DNA of 64,000 bases from Ruminococcus sp. (GCA_004555265.1 SFIQ01000001.1:1-64000); one strand, 5' to 3'. Shown: positions 51,287-60,750, counted from the stretch's first letter. Numbers and translations: made by a program. Notes: generated by a model not told the origin, from the sequence alone.

Positions 51287-52425
51287 AAAGATGTTTGCAA
51301 CGATACGGTGTCTGTATTTTTCTGATTTTGCTTTTTTTATCTATATTCTGTTTATCGGTTTCAGCCGAAGGAACTGCATACGCACAAAGTACGGAAAACG
51401 CGCAAGCCGTTGCAGAGGAAATCTATGACGAATTAAACACCCAAGCGACCGAAATGCTTTCTGAACTCGGGTTGTCGGAATTCAGTATGGACAGCGTTTT
51501 AGCTTTGTCACCGCGCAAAGTCATTGACGCGCTCCTCGGTATTTTGCAGGGCGCTTACCGAACCCCTTTTCGTGTTGCGGCCTTGCTTTGTACTGTATCT
51601 GTTCTCGGGGCTTTGGCGTCCTCTTTTTTTACACAGGACAGCAAAATCCAAACTGCATTCGATATGTGCTCTGTATTGATTGCGACCTGTATCTTGGCAA
51701 AATCTTTGACAGAAGTTTTGGAAACAGCCTTTTCCGCCGTACAGTTGTGCAGTGATTTCATGTTGGTCTATATTCCCGGTTTTTCAGGTATTATCGCCAT
51801 GAGTGGGAAACCGTTAACATCGGCGGCATACAGTACTTTGATGCTCGGCGTATCCAATTTATATACACAGGTCGGTGTACATTGGTTTCAGCCCTTTTTG
51901 CTGCTATATCTGACTTTAAGTATTTTTTCGGCTTTACAGGAAAAATATACTTTACAACCGATTGTGCAGTGTATGAAAAAAGGCATTTACATTGTATTCG
52001 GATTTGCGGCAACCGTTTTTTCGGGGCTTCTTACCGTAAAAGGCGCCTTGGCAACAAGTGGGGACAGCGTGACTGTCAAAGGTGTCAAAATGCTTGTCGG
52101 CAGTGCCGTACCGATTGTAGGCGGTGCGCTGAGCGAAGGGGTAACTTCTGTTTTAGCAAGTGCCGGACTTATCCGAAACACGGTCGGCGTATTCGGCATT
52201 TTCGCTATTGCCTGCACGGTTTTACCCTCGGTGATACAACTGTTTTTGTGGTATTTCGCGCTCACCGTCGGCGGCGCTGTGTCGGAAGCACTCGGGCAAA
52301 ACCGTATGAAAAGCGTGCTGCAAGGCATCGGCGGCGTGCTTTCGGTCACCAATGTATTTTTAATTTTTACGGCTTATGTATTCATCATTTCCACAGGCAT
52401 TATTTTGCAGTTTCGAGGTACATAA
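51283..52425 (+). CDS. spoIIIAE: Stage III sporulation protein AE
   Basis: The 380-residue protein begins with a signal-like hydrophobic helix (YGVCIFLILLFLSIFCLSV). About six further helices follow a helical segment with LSPRKVIDALLGILQGAYRT. KPLTSAAYSTLMLGVSN and the region around GVTSVLASAGLIRNTVGVFG are typical of SpoIIIAE. The ATG at 51283 has GGGATGG upstream and overlaps the spoIIIAD stop (ATGA). The same frame is open for a further 390 bases upstream, but that part lies over spoIIIAD and is a shadow. Confidence 0.93.
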   Translation: MKRCLQRYGVCIFLILLFLSIFCLSVSAEGTAYAQSTENAQAVAEEIYDELNTQATEMLSELGLSEFSMDSVLALSPRKVIDALLGILQGAYRTPFRVAALLCTVSVLGALASSFFTQDSKIQTAFDMCSVLIATCILAKSLTEVLETAFSAVQLCSDFMLVYIPGFSGIIAMSGKPLTSAAYSTLMLGVSNLYTQVGVHWFQPFLLLYLTLSIFSALQEKYTLQPIVQCMKKGIYIVFGFAATVFSGLLTVKGALATSGDSVTVKGVKMLVGSAVPIVGGALSEGVTSVLASAGLIRNTVGVFGIFAIACTVLPSVIQLFLWYFALTVGGAVSEALGQNRMKSVLQGIGGVLSVTNVFLIFTAYVFIISTGIILQFRGT

Positions 52426-52878
52426 ATGGAACAGTTACAAGCCACAGTTTGTGCAGTCGGTATCGGGATAACGGTTGCCGCTTTGTTCGGGATGCTTTTT
52501 CCAAACGGGAATATGAAAAAGGCCGCCGAAACAGGGCTGACGGTTTTATTGTTGTTTTTACTTGTTTCGCCGTTTTTACGGTCGGGAAATATCGATAGCC
52601 GAATTTTATCGGAAGGTCTTGCGTATGATTTAGAGACTTTCTCAACAGTCGATGTTTATCAAAATGCCGTAGCAAACTACATTCAAATCACACTCGAAAA
52701 TGCCGGAATACCGACGCAATCCGTTCGAGCAACTGTGCAGTTAGATGACGATAACACCGTTCTTTTGCAATCCGTGCAAGTCGAAGCTTCAAAAGATACA
52801 GACACCGAAGTGCTAATGCAGGTGTTAGAGGATCGTTTGGAAATTCCGTCGGAAATCATCACGGTGCAAGGAGAATAG
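52426..52878 (+). CDS. spoIIIAF: Stage III sporulation protein AF
   Basis: The 150-residue protein has two N-terminal membrane helices (VCAVGIGITVAALFGMLF and GLTVLLLFLLVSPFL) and a soluble ring-forming-type domain ending MQVLEDRLEIPSEIITVQGE. The ATG directly follows the spoIIIAE stop. Its stop lies two bases before the spoIIIAG ATG. Confidence 0.9.
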   Translation: MEQLQATVCAVGIGITVAALFGMLFPNGNMKKAAETGLTVLLLFLLVSPFLRSGNIDSRILSEGLAYDLETFSTVDVYQNAVANYIQITLENAGIPTQSVRATVQLDDDNTVLLQSVQVEASKDTDTEVLMQVLEDRLEIPSEIITVQGE

Positions 52879-52880
52879 CG

Positions 52881-53423
52881 ATGGAGAAACTAAAAAGGAT
52901 ACAAGAACTGTTTCAATCCGAAAAACGCGTTCGACTGTTAGCCGTTTTAGGTGCTGTCGGTGTTTTGCTGATTTGTCTGTCGGAATTTATCACCTTTCCG
53001 ACGCCAAAAGACGCAAAAAGCGAAGCGTCGGCGACTTCTACATCGGACTACTGTGACACAACCGAAGATAAATTGGAAAACATAATCGCACAGGTTGCGG
53101 GCGCAGGCCGCGTGCAGGTGATGATCACCTTAGAAAGCTCTGATGAAAAGGTCTATGCAGCCGACGAAAAAACCGATACAAAAACCGGTGCAGACACACA
53201 GCAAAAAAGCACGGATGAAAAATATGTTTTAATTGACAACGGGGCAGGTGACGACGGCATTTTGTTAAAAACAAATGCACCGAAGGTCAAAGGTGTGATT
53301 GTTGTTTGTGACGGTGGTGACGACCCGACGGTTGCAAAACAGATTACCGATGCGGTTTCTGCCGCGCTCGGCATCGGCGCAAACCGCATCAGCGTATTAA
53401 AAATGAAACAAACGGAGGCGTAA
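52881..53423 (+). CDS. spoIIIAG: Stage III sporulation protein AG
   Basis: The 180-residue protein has one N-terminal membrane helix (VRLLAVLGAVGVLLICLSEF). Its ring-forming domain includes IIAQVAGAGRVQVMITLESS and PKVKGVIVVCDGGDDPTVAK. This is the component that forms the large ring of the feeding channel. GGAG precedes the ATG. It is followed by spoIIIAH two bases later. Confidence 0.93.
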   Translation: MEKLKRIQELFQSEKRVRLLAVLGAVGVLLICLSEFITFPTPKDAKSEASATSTSDYCDTTEDKLENIIAQVAGAGRVQVMITLESSDEKVYAADEKTDTKTGADTQQKSTDEKYVLIDNGAGDDGILLKTNAPKVKGVIVVCDGGDDPTVAKQITDAVSAALGIGANRISVLKMKQTEA

Positions 53424-53425
53424 GT

Positions 53426-53950
53426 ATGTCAAAAATCTTTGCAAAAAAACAGGTCTTGTTTTTCGGATTGCTCATTGCGCTTGCGGCGGCGGTTTATGTG
53501 AATTGGTATTACACAAAACCCGTAACCGAAATCGACAACGGCCCGCAAACAGAAACTACGGAAGCGGAAAATCTCGGAGAAGCGCAGTATGTGAATGCCG
53601 AAAACAGCTCGTATTTTGATGCGGCAACGCTCAAACGCACACAGGCGCACGCCGATGCGCAATCCGCTCTGCAAACTGTCATAGACAGCGCGGATGCAGA
53701 TGCAGAAAGTAAAAAAGAAGCCGTAGAGGATTTAGAGGAATTGTCGAAAAATATAAAGTTGGAAGCAGACATAGAAAATTTGATTACGGCAAAAAGCGGC
53801 GGAAAATGCTTGGTAACCTTAGGGGACAGTGCAGAGGTTGTATTGGAAAAAGGTACTTTAAGCGACCAACTTGCTATACAAATTAAGGAAATCATCGTCA
53901 ATAAGACAGAAATTTCCGCAGAAAAAATTACATTAGTTGAAGTAAAATAG
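53426..53950 (+). CDS. spoIIIAH: Stage III sporulation protein AH
   Basis: The 174-residue protein binds forespore SpoIIQ across the intermembrane space. It has an N-terminal membrane helix (LFFGLLIALAAAVYVNWYY), a low-complexity acidic linker and a ring-building domain with VIDSADADAESKKEAVEDLE and a final IIVNKTEISAEKITLVEVK. It closes the operon. The next promoter starts one base after its stop codon. Confidence 0.93.
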   Translation: MSKIFAKKQVLFFGLLIALAAAVYVNWYYTKPVTEIDNGPQTETTEAENLGEAQYVNAENSSYFDAATLKRTQAHADAQSALQTVIDSADADAESKKEAVEDLEELSKNIKLEADIENLITAKSGGKCLVTLGDSAEVVLEKGTLSDQLAIQIKEIIVNKTEISAEKITLVEVK

Positions 53951-53978
53951 TTGTGTATTTTTGAGTTTGTGGTATAAT
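53951..53978 (+). promoter_or_regulatory. Promoter of the asp23-nusB region
   Basis: TTGTGT (53951-53956) and TATAAT (53973-53978) are separated by 16 bases. The -35 begins directly after the spoIIIAH stop codon. Confidence 0.75.
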
Positions 53979-54004
53979 AGGGAAAAGAAAGGTAGGTTTT
54001 CCCT

Positions 54005-54376
54005 ATGCAAACGAACGAGAGAACTGCCGAGAACGGCGGGATTTTTATTTCCAACGATGTGATTGCTTCCATCGCCGCAAACGCCGCAAAAGATATTGAA
54101 GGCGTCAGCGGTTTTGCTTTGAAAACCGGTACCCGCACTGCGGGTGCGGCGGACAGCGCCAAAGCAGTCAAGGTTTTGTCACAGGACAATGATGTAAAAA
54201 TACAAATCGGGATTCGCGTGAAAAACGGTGTCAACCTGCAAACAGTCAGTATGGCAATTCAGCGAAGTATAAAAAACGCTGTGCAGAGTATGACCGGAAA
54301 GGTCGTTACCAAGGTAAATGTTGCCGTGCAAGGCATTGATTTTGACGCACCTAATGAAGTGAAGGCAGATTCCTAA
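54005..54376 (+). CDS. Asp23/Gls24-family envelope stress protein
   Basis: The 123-residue protein carries the Asp23 domain: GGIFISNDVIASIAANAAKD and IEGVSGFALKTG, then VKIQIGIRVKNGVNLQTV and VTKVNVAVQGIDF. Family members are abundant, membrane-associated proteins linked to cell-envelope homeostasis. Asp23 next to nusB is typical of Firmicutes. AAAGGTAGG precedes the ATG. A hairpin lies between it and nusB. Confidence 0.9.
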   Translation: MQTNERTAENGGIFISNDVIASIAANAAKDIEGVSGFALKTGTRTAGAADSAKAVKVLSQDNDVKIQIGIRVKNGVNLQTVSMAIQRSIKNAVQSMTGKVVTKVNVAVQGIDFDAPNEVKADS

Positions 54377-54384
54377 ATTCACAG

Positions 54385-54412
54385 GCTCTCCGTTTTTGCG
54401 GAGGGCTTATTT
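54385..54412 (+). terminator. Weak terminator or attenuator before nusB
   Basis: GCTCTCCG (54385-54392) and CGGAGGGC (54399-54406) form an 8-bp stem with one G-T pair, followed by the T-rich run TTATTT. Some read-through into nusB is likely. Confidence 0.5.
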
Positions 54413-54433
54413 GGCTTTTATGGAGGACAGGAA

Positions 54434-54853
54434 ATGACAAGAAGTGAAGAAAGAGAACAGGCGTTTTTGCTGATATTTGAACAGGCGTTCAATATGGATA
54501 CAGACCCTGACGATATTATCGGCTATGCCGTTGAAGCGCGTTTGTTGGAGCCGACAACATTTTCCACAGCGTTATATAAGCAAACCTATGAGAAGTTAGA
54601 TGAAATTGACGCTGTCATTGAAAAATATGCCATCGGTTGGAAAATAAACCGACTTTCCAAAGTGACTTTATCGGTTTTGCGCTTGGCGATTTGCGAAATT
54701 CTGTTTGTGGATTCCGTACCGTTCGGCGTTTCGGCAAATGAAGCCGTAGAGCTTGCAAAAAAATACGCGACAAGCGACGACGCCGCCTTTATCAACGGGA
54801 TTTTGGGCGCCTATATTCGGAGTGGGGATTTGCATGCAGTTTCTGGGGATTGA
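54434..54853 (+). CDS. nusB: Transcription antitermination factor NusB
   Basis: The 139-residue all-helical RNA-binding protein joins NusE (S10) on boxA RNA during rRNA transcription. REQAFLLIFEQAFN at the N-terminus, KINRLSKVTLSVLRLAICEI and the ending DDAAFINGILGAYIR are diagnostic. GGAGGACAGG precedes the ATG. It overlaps the next gene by 20 bases and heads the long operon through to recN. Confidence 0.94.
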   Translation: MTRSEEREQAFLLIFEQAFNMDTDPDDIIGYAVEARLLEPTTFSTALYKQTYEKLDEIDAVIEKYAIGWKINRLSKVTLSVLRLAICEILFVDSVPFGVSANEAVELAKKYATSDDAAFINGILGAYIRSGDLHAVSGD

Positions 54854-55775
54854 TACAAGTAACTACACGACCTCTGCGGCACTGTACGATACAAGCACCA
54901 ATGTGATACTCCAGAAGAAGAAACTTTTGCCTGTAAAAGACGGAGAAAAGGGCTTGCGCCAAAGCGACGCGGTGTTTCACCATACCGTCCAACTGCCGCA
55001 GGTAGTATCGGATTTGGCACAGGATTTCAGCGGTACGGTGGACGCTTTCGGCGTTTCTGTGTTTCCGCGGCGAGCGGAAGGCTCCTACATGCCCTGCTTT
55101 TTGGTCGGGCAGTCTGTTGCACAATCGCTTTCCTCGGTGCAAAGGCGGCCGTTACATACCTTTTCCCATCAAGAAGGGCATATCGCCGCCGCGCTGTATT
55201 CAACCGGAAAATTATCGCTTTTGCAAGAAAAATTTATCGCGTTTCATATTTCCGGAGGCACAACCGAAGCGTTGCTTGTCACGCCAAACAGCGACCATAT
55301 TCTCTCTTGCGAACGCATTGCCTGTTCCTTGGATTTAAAAGCAGGGCAGTTGATAGACCGCGTCGGTGTGATGTTGGGGATGAAGTTTCCGTGCGGCGCG
55401 GAACTGGAAAAACTCGCCGAAAAAAGCACCAGTCAGTATCGCTTAAAACCGACCATGAAACATTTGGATTGCTGTCTTTCAGGCTTGGAAAATCAATGCC
55501 GCAAATTATTTGAAAACGGGGAATGTCCTGAAAATGTAGCGCACTATTGTATGTGCGGTGTTTTGGCGGCGCTTGTCGGCATGACAGACGGCTTACTGGA
55601 AAAGTACGGTAATTTGCCGATTGTCTTTTCCGGTGGTGTGGCGTCTAATGCAATGCTAAAATCCGAATTGTCCGCGCGGTACGGCGCATATTTTGCTGCG
55701 CCTGCCTTTTCGGCAGATAACGCGGCGGGTATTGCCGTGTTAACCGCTTTATCGGAAAAAGGAATCACGCTATGA
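54834..55775 (+). CDS. TsaD/Kae1-like ASKHA-fold protein (M22 family)
   Basis: The 313-residue protein is a Kae1/TsaD relative. The N-terminus MQFLGIDTSNYTTSAALYD, the metal motif HQEGH (HxxxH), ISGGTTEALLV and the end GGVASNAMLK with ADNAAGIA match the fold. It is not the usual TsaD sequence and is placed in the nusB-xseA cluster, as in many Clostridia, so it is probably a paralogue of the tRNA t6A enzyme, function unknown. GGGG upstream supports the ATG at 54834, inside the end of nusB. Its stop overlaps the xseA start. Confidence 0.8.
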   Translation: MQFLGIDTSNYTTSAALYDTSTNVILQKKKLLPVKDGEKGLRQSDAVFHHTVQLPQVVSDLAQDFSGTVDAFGVSVFPRRAEGSYMPCFLVGQSVAQSLSSVQRRPLHTFSHQEGHIAAALYSTGKLSLLQEKFIAFHISGGTTEALLVTPNSDHILSCERIACSLDLKAGQLIDRVGVMLGMKFPCGAELEKLAEKSTSQYRLKPTMKHLDCCLSGLENQCRKLFENGECPENVAHYCMCGVLAALVGMTDGLLEKYGNLPIVFSGGVASNAMLKSELSARYGAYFAAPAFSADNAAGIAVLTALSEKGITL

Positions 55776-56983
55776 TGTATAATGCACCGTTGGTTTTATC
55801 GGTTTCACAATTAAATCGCTATGTGAAATCGCGTATGGATGCCGACGAAAACCTATTTAATGTGTTTTTGGTTGGCGAAATCTCAAATTTTACCGACCAT
55901 TATAAAACCGGTCATTTTTATTTCTCATTAAAAGACGAAGAGGCGCAGATTAAAGCCGTAATGTTTCGGCAAAATGCGCTGAAAGTCAAATTCCGTCCTG
56001 AAAACGGTCTGCGGGTAATTGTGCGCGGCAGGGTTTCGCTGTACGAAGCCGCAGGGTCTTATCAGGTTTTTGTGGACGATATGCAGCCCGATGGGGTAGG
56101 GGCGTTAAATCTTGCATTTGAACAGTTAAAAGAACGACTCGAAAGAGAAGGGTTATTTGACGCGGCGCATAAAAAGTCTTTGCCGCGTTTTCCGGAGCGA
56201 ATCGGCGTAATTACCTCGGAAACCGGCGCGGCGGTGCAGGATATTTTGAATATTCTCGGGCGGCGTTTTCCGTATGCCCAAGTCGTTTTGGCGCCGGTGT
56301 TGGTGCAAGGGGAAGGCGCGCCCGCACAACTCATTGATGCTTTGCAGTCATTCAACGCATTCAAAAATGTCGATGTAATTATTCTTGGGCGCGGCGGCGG
56401 CTCCGCAGAGGATTTATGGGCATTCAACGATGAACGGTTGGCATATGCTGTATACCGTTCGCAAATTCCCGTCATTTCTGCCGTCGGGCATGAAACCGAT
56501 TTTACGATTTGCGATTTTGTCGCGGATTTGCGTGCGCCGACGCCCTCTGCCGCGGCAGAACTTGCCGTTCCCGATCAAATGCAACTGCGTGCGGAAATTC
56601 ACACGCTGCTATCAAGAATGCAAAGAACTGTTACAAACAATTTACGCGAACAGCGTTTGCGGTTAGAGCAGTCCGCACAAAAAAGTGTGTTGAAAAATCC
56701 GAATTTATATTTTGATACAAAGCGTATGCAGTTGATTTCTGTTTCCACACAATTTGATGCGCTCGAAAAAACGATATTACACCGTGCGCGCATTCGTTTA
56801 CAGGAAAACGCCGCAAAATTACAGGCATTAAGCCCGCTTTCGGTGCTTGCGCGCGGATACAGTGTCACAACACTTGCGGACGGAACCGTTGTTCATTCCA
56901 CAAATCAGCTTTCCGAAAATACCGAAATTACGGTACAGTTGGCAGACGGAAAAGCCGCCTGCACGGTAAAGGAGATACTATGA
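55772..56983 (+). CDS. xseA: Exodeoxyribonuclease VII large subunit
   Basis: The 403-residue subunit degrades single-stranded DNA from both ends. It has an N-terminal OB-fold (LSVSQLNRYVKSRM, GEISNFTDHYKTGHFYFSLK), the catalytic region with RIGVITSETGAAVQDIL, ILGRGGGSAEDLWAFNDE and SAVGHETDFT, and a C-terminal coiled-coil region. The ATG overlaps the stop of the TsaD-like gene (ATGA) and its own stop overlaps xseB. Confidence 0.95.
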   Translation: MMYNAPLVLSVSQLNRYVKSRMDADENLFNVFLVGEISNFTDHYKTGHFYFSLKDEEAQIKAVMFRQNALKVKFRPENGLRVIVRGRVSLYEAAGSYQVFVDDMQPDGVGALNLAFEQLKERLEREGLFDAAHKKSLPRFPERIGVITSETGAAVQDILNILGRRFPYAQVVLAPVLVQGEGAPAQLIDALQSFNAFKNVDVIILGRGGGSAEDLWAFNDERLAYAVYRSQIPVISAVGHETDFTICDFVADLRAPTPSAAAELAVPDQMQLRAEIHTLLSRMQRTVTNNLREQRLRLEQSAQKSVLKNPNLYFDTKRMQLISVSTQFDALEKTILHRARIRLQENAAKLQALSPLSVLARGYSVTTLADGTVVHSTNQLSENTEITVQLADGKAACTVKEIL

Positions 56984-57180
56984 AAACACATACCTACGAA
57001 GAATCCATGCAGAAGTTAGAACAAATTGTTTCCCGGTTGGAAAGTGGGGAAGCCACCTTGGATGAGTCTTTAAAATTGTTTGAAGAAGGCGCCAAGCTCG
57101 CCGCTTTTTGCAGTAAAGCGTTAGACACTGCGGAACAAAAAATCACTACGCTTGCACAGGATACAGAGAAAACGGAGTAA
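56980..57180 (+). CDS. xseB: Exodeoxyribonuclease VII small subunit
   Basis: The 66-residue helical protein has the signature YEESMQKLEQIVSRLESGEA followed by TLDESLKLFEEG, and binds the XseA coiled coil. Length is normal. The ATG overlaps the xseA stop. It is followed by ispA after 5 bases. Confidence 0.95.
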   Translation: MKTHTYEESMQKLEQIVSRLESGEATLDESLKLFEEGAKLAAFCSKALDTAEQKITTLAQDTEKTE

Positions 57181-57185
57181 TGTGT

Positions 57186-58064
57186 ATGTCGAATTTACAG
57201 CAAAAATATTTGGATATGGTCAACCAAAGCCTGGAAAGTTATGTATATCCTGTAACGGACGGGCAGGATATTGTGCGGGACGCCATGCTTTACAGTTTGA
57301 AAAACGGCGGTAAGCGTGTTCGGCCGATGCTCACTCTCGCTTTTTGCGAGGTGTGCGGCGGCAATCCGCACGACGCATTACCGTTTGCCTGTGCCGTGGA
57401 AATGATTCACACATATTCCTTAATTCATGACGATTTACCTTGCATGGACGATGACGATTTGCGCCGCGGTAAGCCTTCTTGTCATAAACAGTTTGGTGAG
57501 GCAAATGCCTTGCTTGCCGGTGACGGGCTTTTAACCTTGGCATTTGAAACCGTTACCAAAGCCGAAAATATCGCCTCTGCGGATATTGTACGCGCTGTAA
57601 AGGTTCTTAGCAATTTGGCGGGCTGTGCCGGTATGATTGGCGGGCAGGTGATTGACTTGCTTTCCGAGGAAAAATCAGTCGATTACAACACGCTCCACTG
57701 CATTGATAAATTAAAAACCGGCGCCCTCATTCAGGCGGCGGCATTGCTCGGTTGCATTGCCGCGGGTATCACGGACAAATCGATTTTGCGCGCGGCAGAA
57801 GTGTATGCGGAAAATATCGGCTTTGCATTTCAGGTGATTGATGATATTTTAGATGTCACAGCCGACACCGAAACCCTGGGGAAACCCGTCGGCAGTGATG
57901 AGAAAAATGAAAAAAGCACCTTTGTAAAATTGCTCGGACTCGAAAAATGCCGCCAACTCGCGAATGATTTGACGGATTCCGCCGTATCGGCGTTGGAAAC
58001 AATGCCCGGGGACACCGCATTTTTGCGTGCTTTTGCACAGTTGCTTGCTAAACGCAAGCAGTAA
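57186..58064 (+). CDS. ispA: Polyprenyl (farnesyl/geranyl-type) diphosphate synthase
   Basis: The 292-residue enzyme joins isopentenyl and allylic diphosphates. The first aspartate-rich motif is HDDLPCMDDDDLRRG, the second is VIDDILDVTADTETLGK, with GGKRVRPMLTLAF at the N-terminus. Placement between xseB and dxs is typical of IspA in Firmicutes and ensures isoprenoid supply. Two ATGs are possible; 57186 has GGAG eight bases upstream and is chosen over 57180. Confidence 0.93.
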   Translation: MSNLQQKYLDMVNQSLESYVYPVTDGQDIVRDAMLYSLKNGGKRVRPMLTLAFCEVCGGNPHDALPFACAVEMIHTYSLIHDDLPCMDDDDLRRGKPSCHKQFGEANALLAGDGLLTLAFETVTKAENIASADIVRAVKVLSNLAGCAGMIGGQVIDLLSEEKSVDYNTLHCIDKLKTGALIQAAALLGCIAAGITDKSILRAAEVYAENIGFAFQVIDDILDVTADTETLGKPVGSDEKNEKSTFVKLLGLEKCRQLANDLTDSAVSALETMPGDTAFLRAFAQLLAKRKQ

Positions 58065-58094
58065 ACTATCATCTCTTACGGGAGTGTATTCCGA

Positions 58095-59951
58095 ATGAAC
58101 TATTTGGATAAAATTGAATCACCCGCTGACATAAAGAACTTATCCGAAATCGAATTGGAAGCGTTGGCACAGGAAATCCGCGAGGTTTTGATTGACACGG
58201 TTTCCAAAAACGGCGGGCATTTAGCGTCAAATTTGGGTGTGGTAGAGCTATCCATTGCCCTGCACTGTGTTTTTGATTCCCCGAAAGACCAAATCATTTG
58301 GGATGTTGGGCATCAGGTTTATACACATAAACTTTTAACGGGCAGATATAAGGACTTTTCTACCATTCGGCAAGAGGGCGGACTTTCCGGATTTTCATGC
58401 CCACGGGAAAGTGCGCATGACATTTTTTACAGCGGCCATTCCAGCACTTCGATTTCGGCGGCGCTCGGTGTTGCGACTGCAAAGGATTTGGCAGGCGATA
58501 AGCATACCACCATCGCCGTCATCGGGGACGGTGCGTTGACGGGCGGGCTTGCCTATGAAGCGTTGAACAATGCCGGACGCTCCGGCAAGCGGTTGATTGT
58601 CATTTTAAATGACAACGAAATGTCCATTTCCAAAAATGTCGGCTCGGTCGCACGGTATTTGGCAGTGCTTCGTTCAAAACCCGGCTATTTCCGTATGAAA
58701 GCCCGCACGGAAAAAGCCATTAACAAAATCCCGTTTATCGGCAAAAGCTTGTCTGCGCAGATTTTTAAGCTGAAAACGCGGTTAAAAAATGCCATATATA
58801 AAAGCACATTTTTTGAGAACCTCGGATTTCGCTATATGGGGCCGATTGACGGGCACAATATCGCGCAACTGTCCGAGGCTTTGGAGGGCGCCAAAATGGT
58901 CAATGCCCCCGTGTTATTGCATATTAACACGATAAAGGGCAAGGGCTACGATTTTGCGGAAAAAGCCCCAAGTGAATTTCACGGTATTTCCAAATTCAAT
59001 ATTAACACAGGCGAGCCACTGATGACGGGCGCAAATTTCTCTGCGGAATTCGGTAAATTCTTATGCGAAGTTGCCGCAAAGGACAAGCGTATTTGCGCCA
59101 TTACTGCCGCGATGTCGTTGGGCACAGGCCTCGAAGACTTCCGCAAAACCTATCCGACGCGCTTTTTCGATGTCGGTATTGCCGAAGAACATGCAATCAC
59201 CTTTGCCTCAGGCCTTTCGCGTGGGGGAATGATACCGATTTTTGCCGTGTATTCCTCCTTTTTACAGCGTGGCTTTGACCAACTTGTACATGACGGCGCC
59301 TTGCAAGGTCTGCATATGATTTTGGCGATTGACCGCGCGGGGTTTGTCGGGGAGGACGGCGTATCGCATCAGGGTATTTTTGATACGGCGTTTTTAAACG
59401 GTATTCCCAATATTACTGTGTATGCACCCGCTACCTATAAAGGCTTAAAACACGCTTTTATTCAAAGCATATATCACGAAGACGGGTTAGTTGCTGTCCG
59501 CTATCCGCGGGGGAGTGAAAATGCACTGCCGCCGGAAACCGAAGAAGAATTTACGCCCTTTGATGTATACGGCAACCAAGATGCAGAACAACTGATTGTC
59601 ACCTACGGCAGAATTTTTGCCCATGCGGTTTCTGCTTGTGATACTTTCAATGCACAAGGTGTTTCCACGGCGGTTTTAAAACTGAATCGCATTATTCCAA
59701 TGGACTTAGAGGCTGTAAAAACGGCGCTTTCTGCAAAGCGTATTTTCTTTTTTGAAGAGGGAATTCGTGCGGGCGGTATCGGTGAACGCTTTGGCGATTT
59801 ATTGTTAGAAAACGGATTTAAAGGGCAATACACCTTAACCGCCGTACCCGATGAATTCGTCATTCACGCGTCCGTTGCTTCTCAAATGAAGCGGTATCGG
59901 TTAGACGCAGAGGGTATGTTGGAAGTAATATCGGAGAAAAATGATGGCTGA
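58095..59951 (+). CDS. dxs: 1-deoxy-D-xylulose-5-phosphate synthase
   Basis: The 618-residue thiamine-diphosphate enzyme starts the MEP isoprenoid pathway from pyruvate and glyceraldehyde-3-phosphate. Signatures include HLASNLGVVELSIALHCVF, GDGALTGGLAYEALNNAG, the catalytic EEHA in VGIAEEHAITFASGL and GEDGVSHQG. Length is normal. GGGAG precedes the ATG. It follows ispA by 30 bases; its end overlaps tlyA. Confidence 0.95.
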   Translation: MNYLDKIESPADIKNLSEIELEALAQEIREVLIDTVSKNGGHLASNLGVVELSIALHCVFDSPKDQIIWDVGHQVYTHKLLTGRYKDFSTIRQEGGLSGFSCPRESAHDIFYSGHSSTSISAALGVATAKDLAGDKHTTIAVIGDGALTGGLAYEALNNAGRSGKRLIVILNDNEMSISKNVGSVARYLAVLRSKPGYFRMKARTEKAINKIPFIGKSLSAQIFKLKTRLKNAIYKSTFFENLGFRYMGPIDGHNIAQLSEALEGAKMVNAPVLLHINTIKGKGYDFAEKAPSEFHGISKFNINTGEPLMTGANFSAEFGKFLCEVAAKDKRICAITAAMSLGTGLEDFRKTYPTRFFDVGIAEEHAITFASGLSRGGMIPIFAVYSSFLQRGFDQLVHDGALQGLHMILAIDRAGFVGEDGVSHQGIFDTAFLNGIPNITVYAPATYKGLKHAFIQSIYHEDGLVAVRYPRGSENALPPETEEEFTPFDVYGNQDAEQLIVTYGRIFAHAVSACDTFNAQGVSTAVLKLNRIIPMDLEAVKTALSAKRIFFFEEGIRAGGIGERFGDLLLENGFKGQYTLTAVPDEFVIHASVASQMKRYRLDAEGMLEVISEKNDG

Positions 59952-60750
59952 GCAAAAAATCAGATTAGATATGGCTGTATTGGAACGCGGCCTTTCGGAA
60001 AGCCGCGCCAAAGCAGGGGCTTTGATTATGGCCGGGCAGGTATATGTCAATGGGCAAAAAGCGACCAAGGCGGGGCTGACGGTAAAAGAAAGTGACAAAA
60101 TTGAAGTCCGCGGCGAAAAAATGCCATTTGTCAGCCGCGGCGGCTATAAGTTGGACAAAGCCGTAAAAGCCTTTCATTTGCAGTTGCAGGACTGTGTTTG
60201 TATGGACATCGGCGCTTCTACGGGCGGCTTTTCGGACTGTATGTTGCAAAACGGCGCAAAAAAAGTGTACGCCGTTGATGTCGGATACGGTCAACTCGCT
60301 TGGAAACTGCGGACGGATGCACGCGTGGTCAATATGGAACGCACAAATTTCCGCTATTTGACAACCGAAGACATTGCGGAGCAGTTAGACTTTGCAAGCG
60401 TAGATGTCTCCTTTATTTCTTTAAAAATTATTTTGCCGGTGCTGTTTGCACTCCTGCGCGAGGGCGGTGAGGCGGTTTGCCTGATTAAACCGCAATTTGA
60501 GGCGGGAAAGGAAAATGTCGGCAAAAAAGGCGTTGTCCGTGACCCGTCGGTGCATACCGAAGTTGTCAAAACCGTTACACAATTTGCCTTTGAAACCGGC
60601 TTTTCCGTATTGCATTTGTCATTTTCTCCGATTAAAGGTCCGGAGGGGAATATTGAATATTTAATGCATATCAAAAAAGAAAAAGAACCCACATTCGCAG
60701 ATAGTGATATTTCCGCGTTGATTGCGGAGTCCCACAACACATTGAAGTAG
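59944..60750 (+). CDS. TlyA-family rRNA methyltransferase
   Basis: The 268-residue protein has an N-terminal S4 RNA-binding domain (RLDMAVLERGLSESRAKAGA) and an FtsJ-like methyltransferase domain. The SAM motif is DIGASTGGFSDCML, with YAVDVGYGQLAWKLRTD and LIKPQFEAGKENV. TlyA enzymes 2'-O-methylate rRNA; the gene often precedes nadK and recN. GGAG seven bases upstream supports the ATG at 59944; an ATG at 59941 is also possible. It overlaps the dxs stop. Confidence 0.9.
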   Translation: MAEQKIRLDMAVLERGLSESRAKAGALIMAGQVYVNGQKATKAGLTVKESDKIEVRGEKMPFVSRGGYKLDKAVKAFHLQLQDCVCMDIGASTGGFSDCMLQNGAKKVYAVDVGYGQLAWKLRTDARVVNMERTNFRYLTTEDIAEQLDFASVDVSFISLKIILPVLFALLREGGEAVCLIKPQFEAGKENVGKKGVVRDPSVHTEVVKTVTQFAFETGFSVLHLSFSPIKGPEGNIEYLMHIKKEKEPTFADSDISALIAESHNTLK

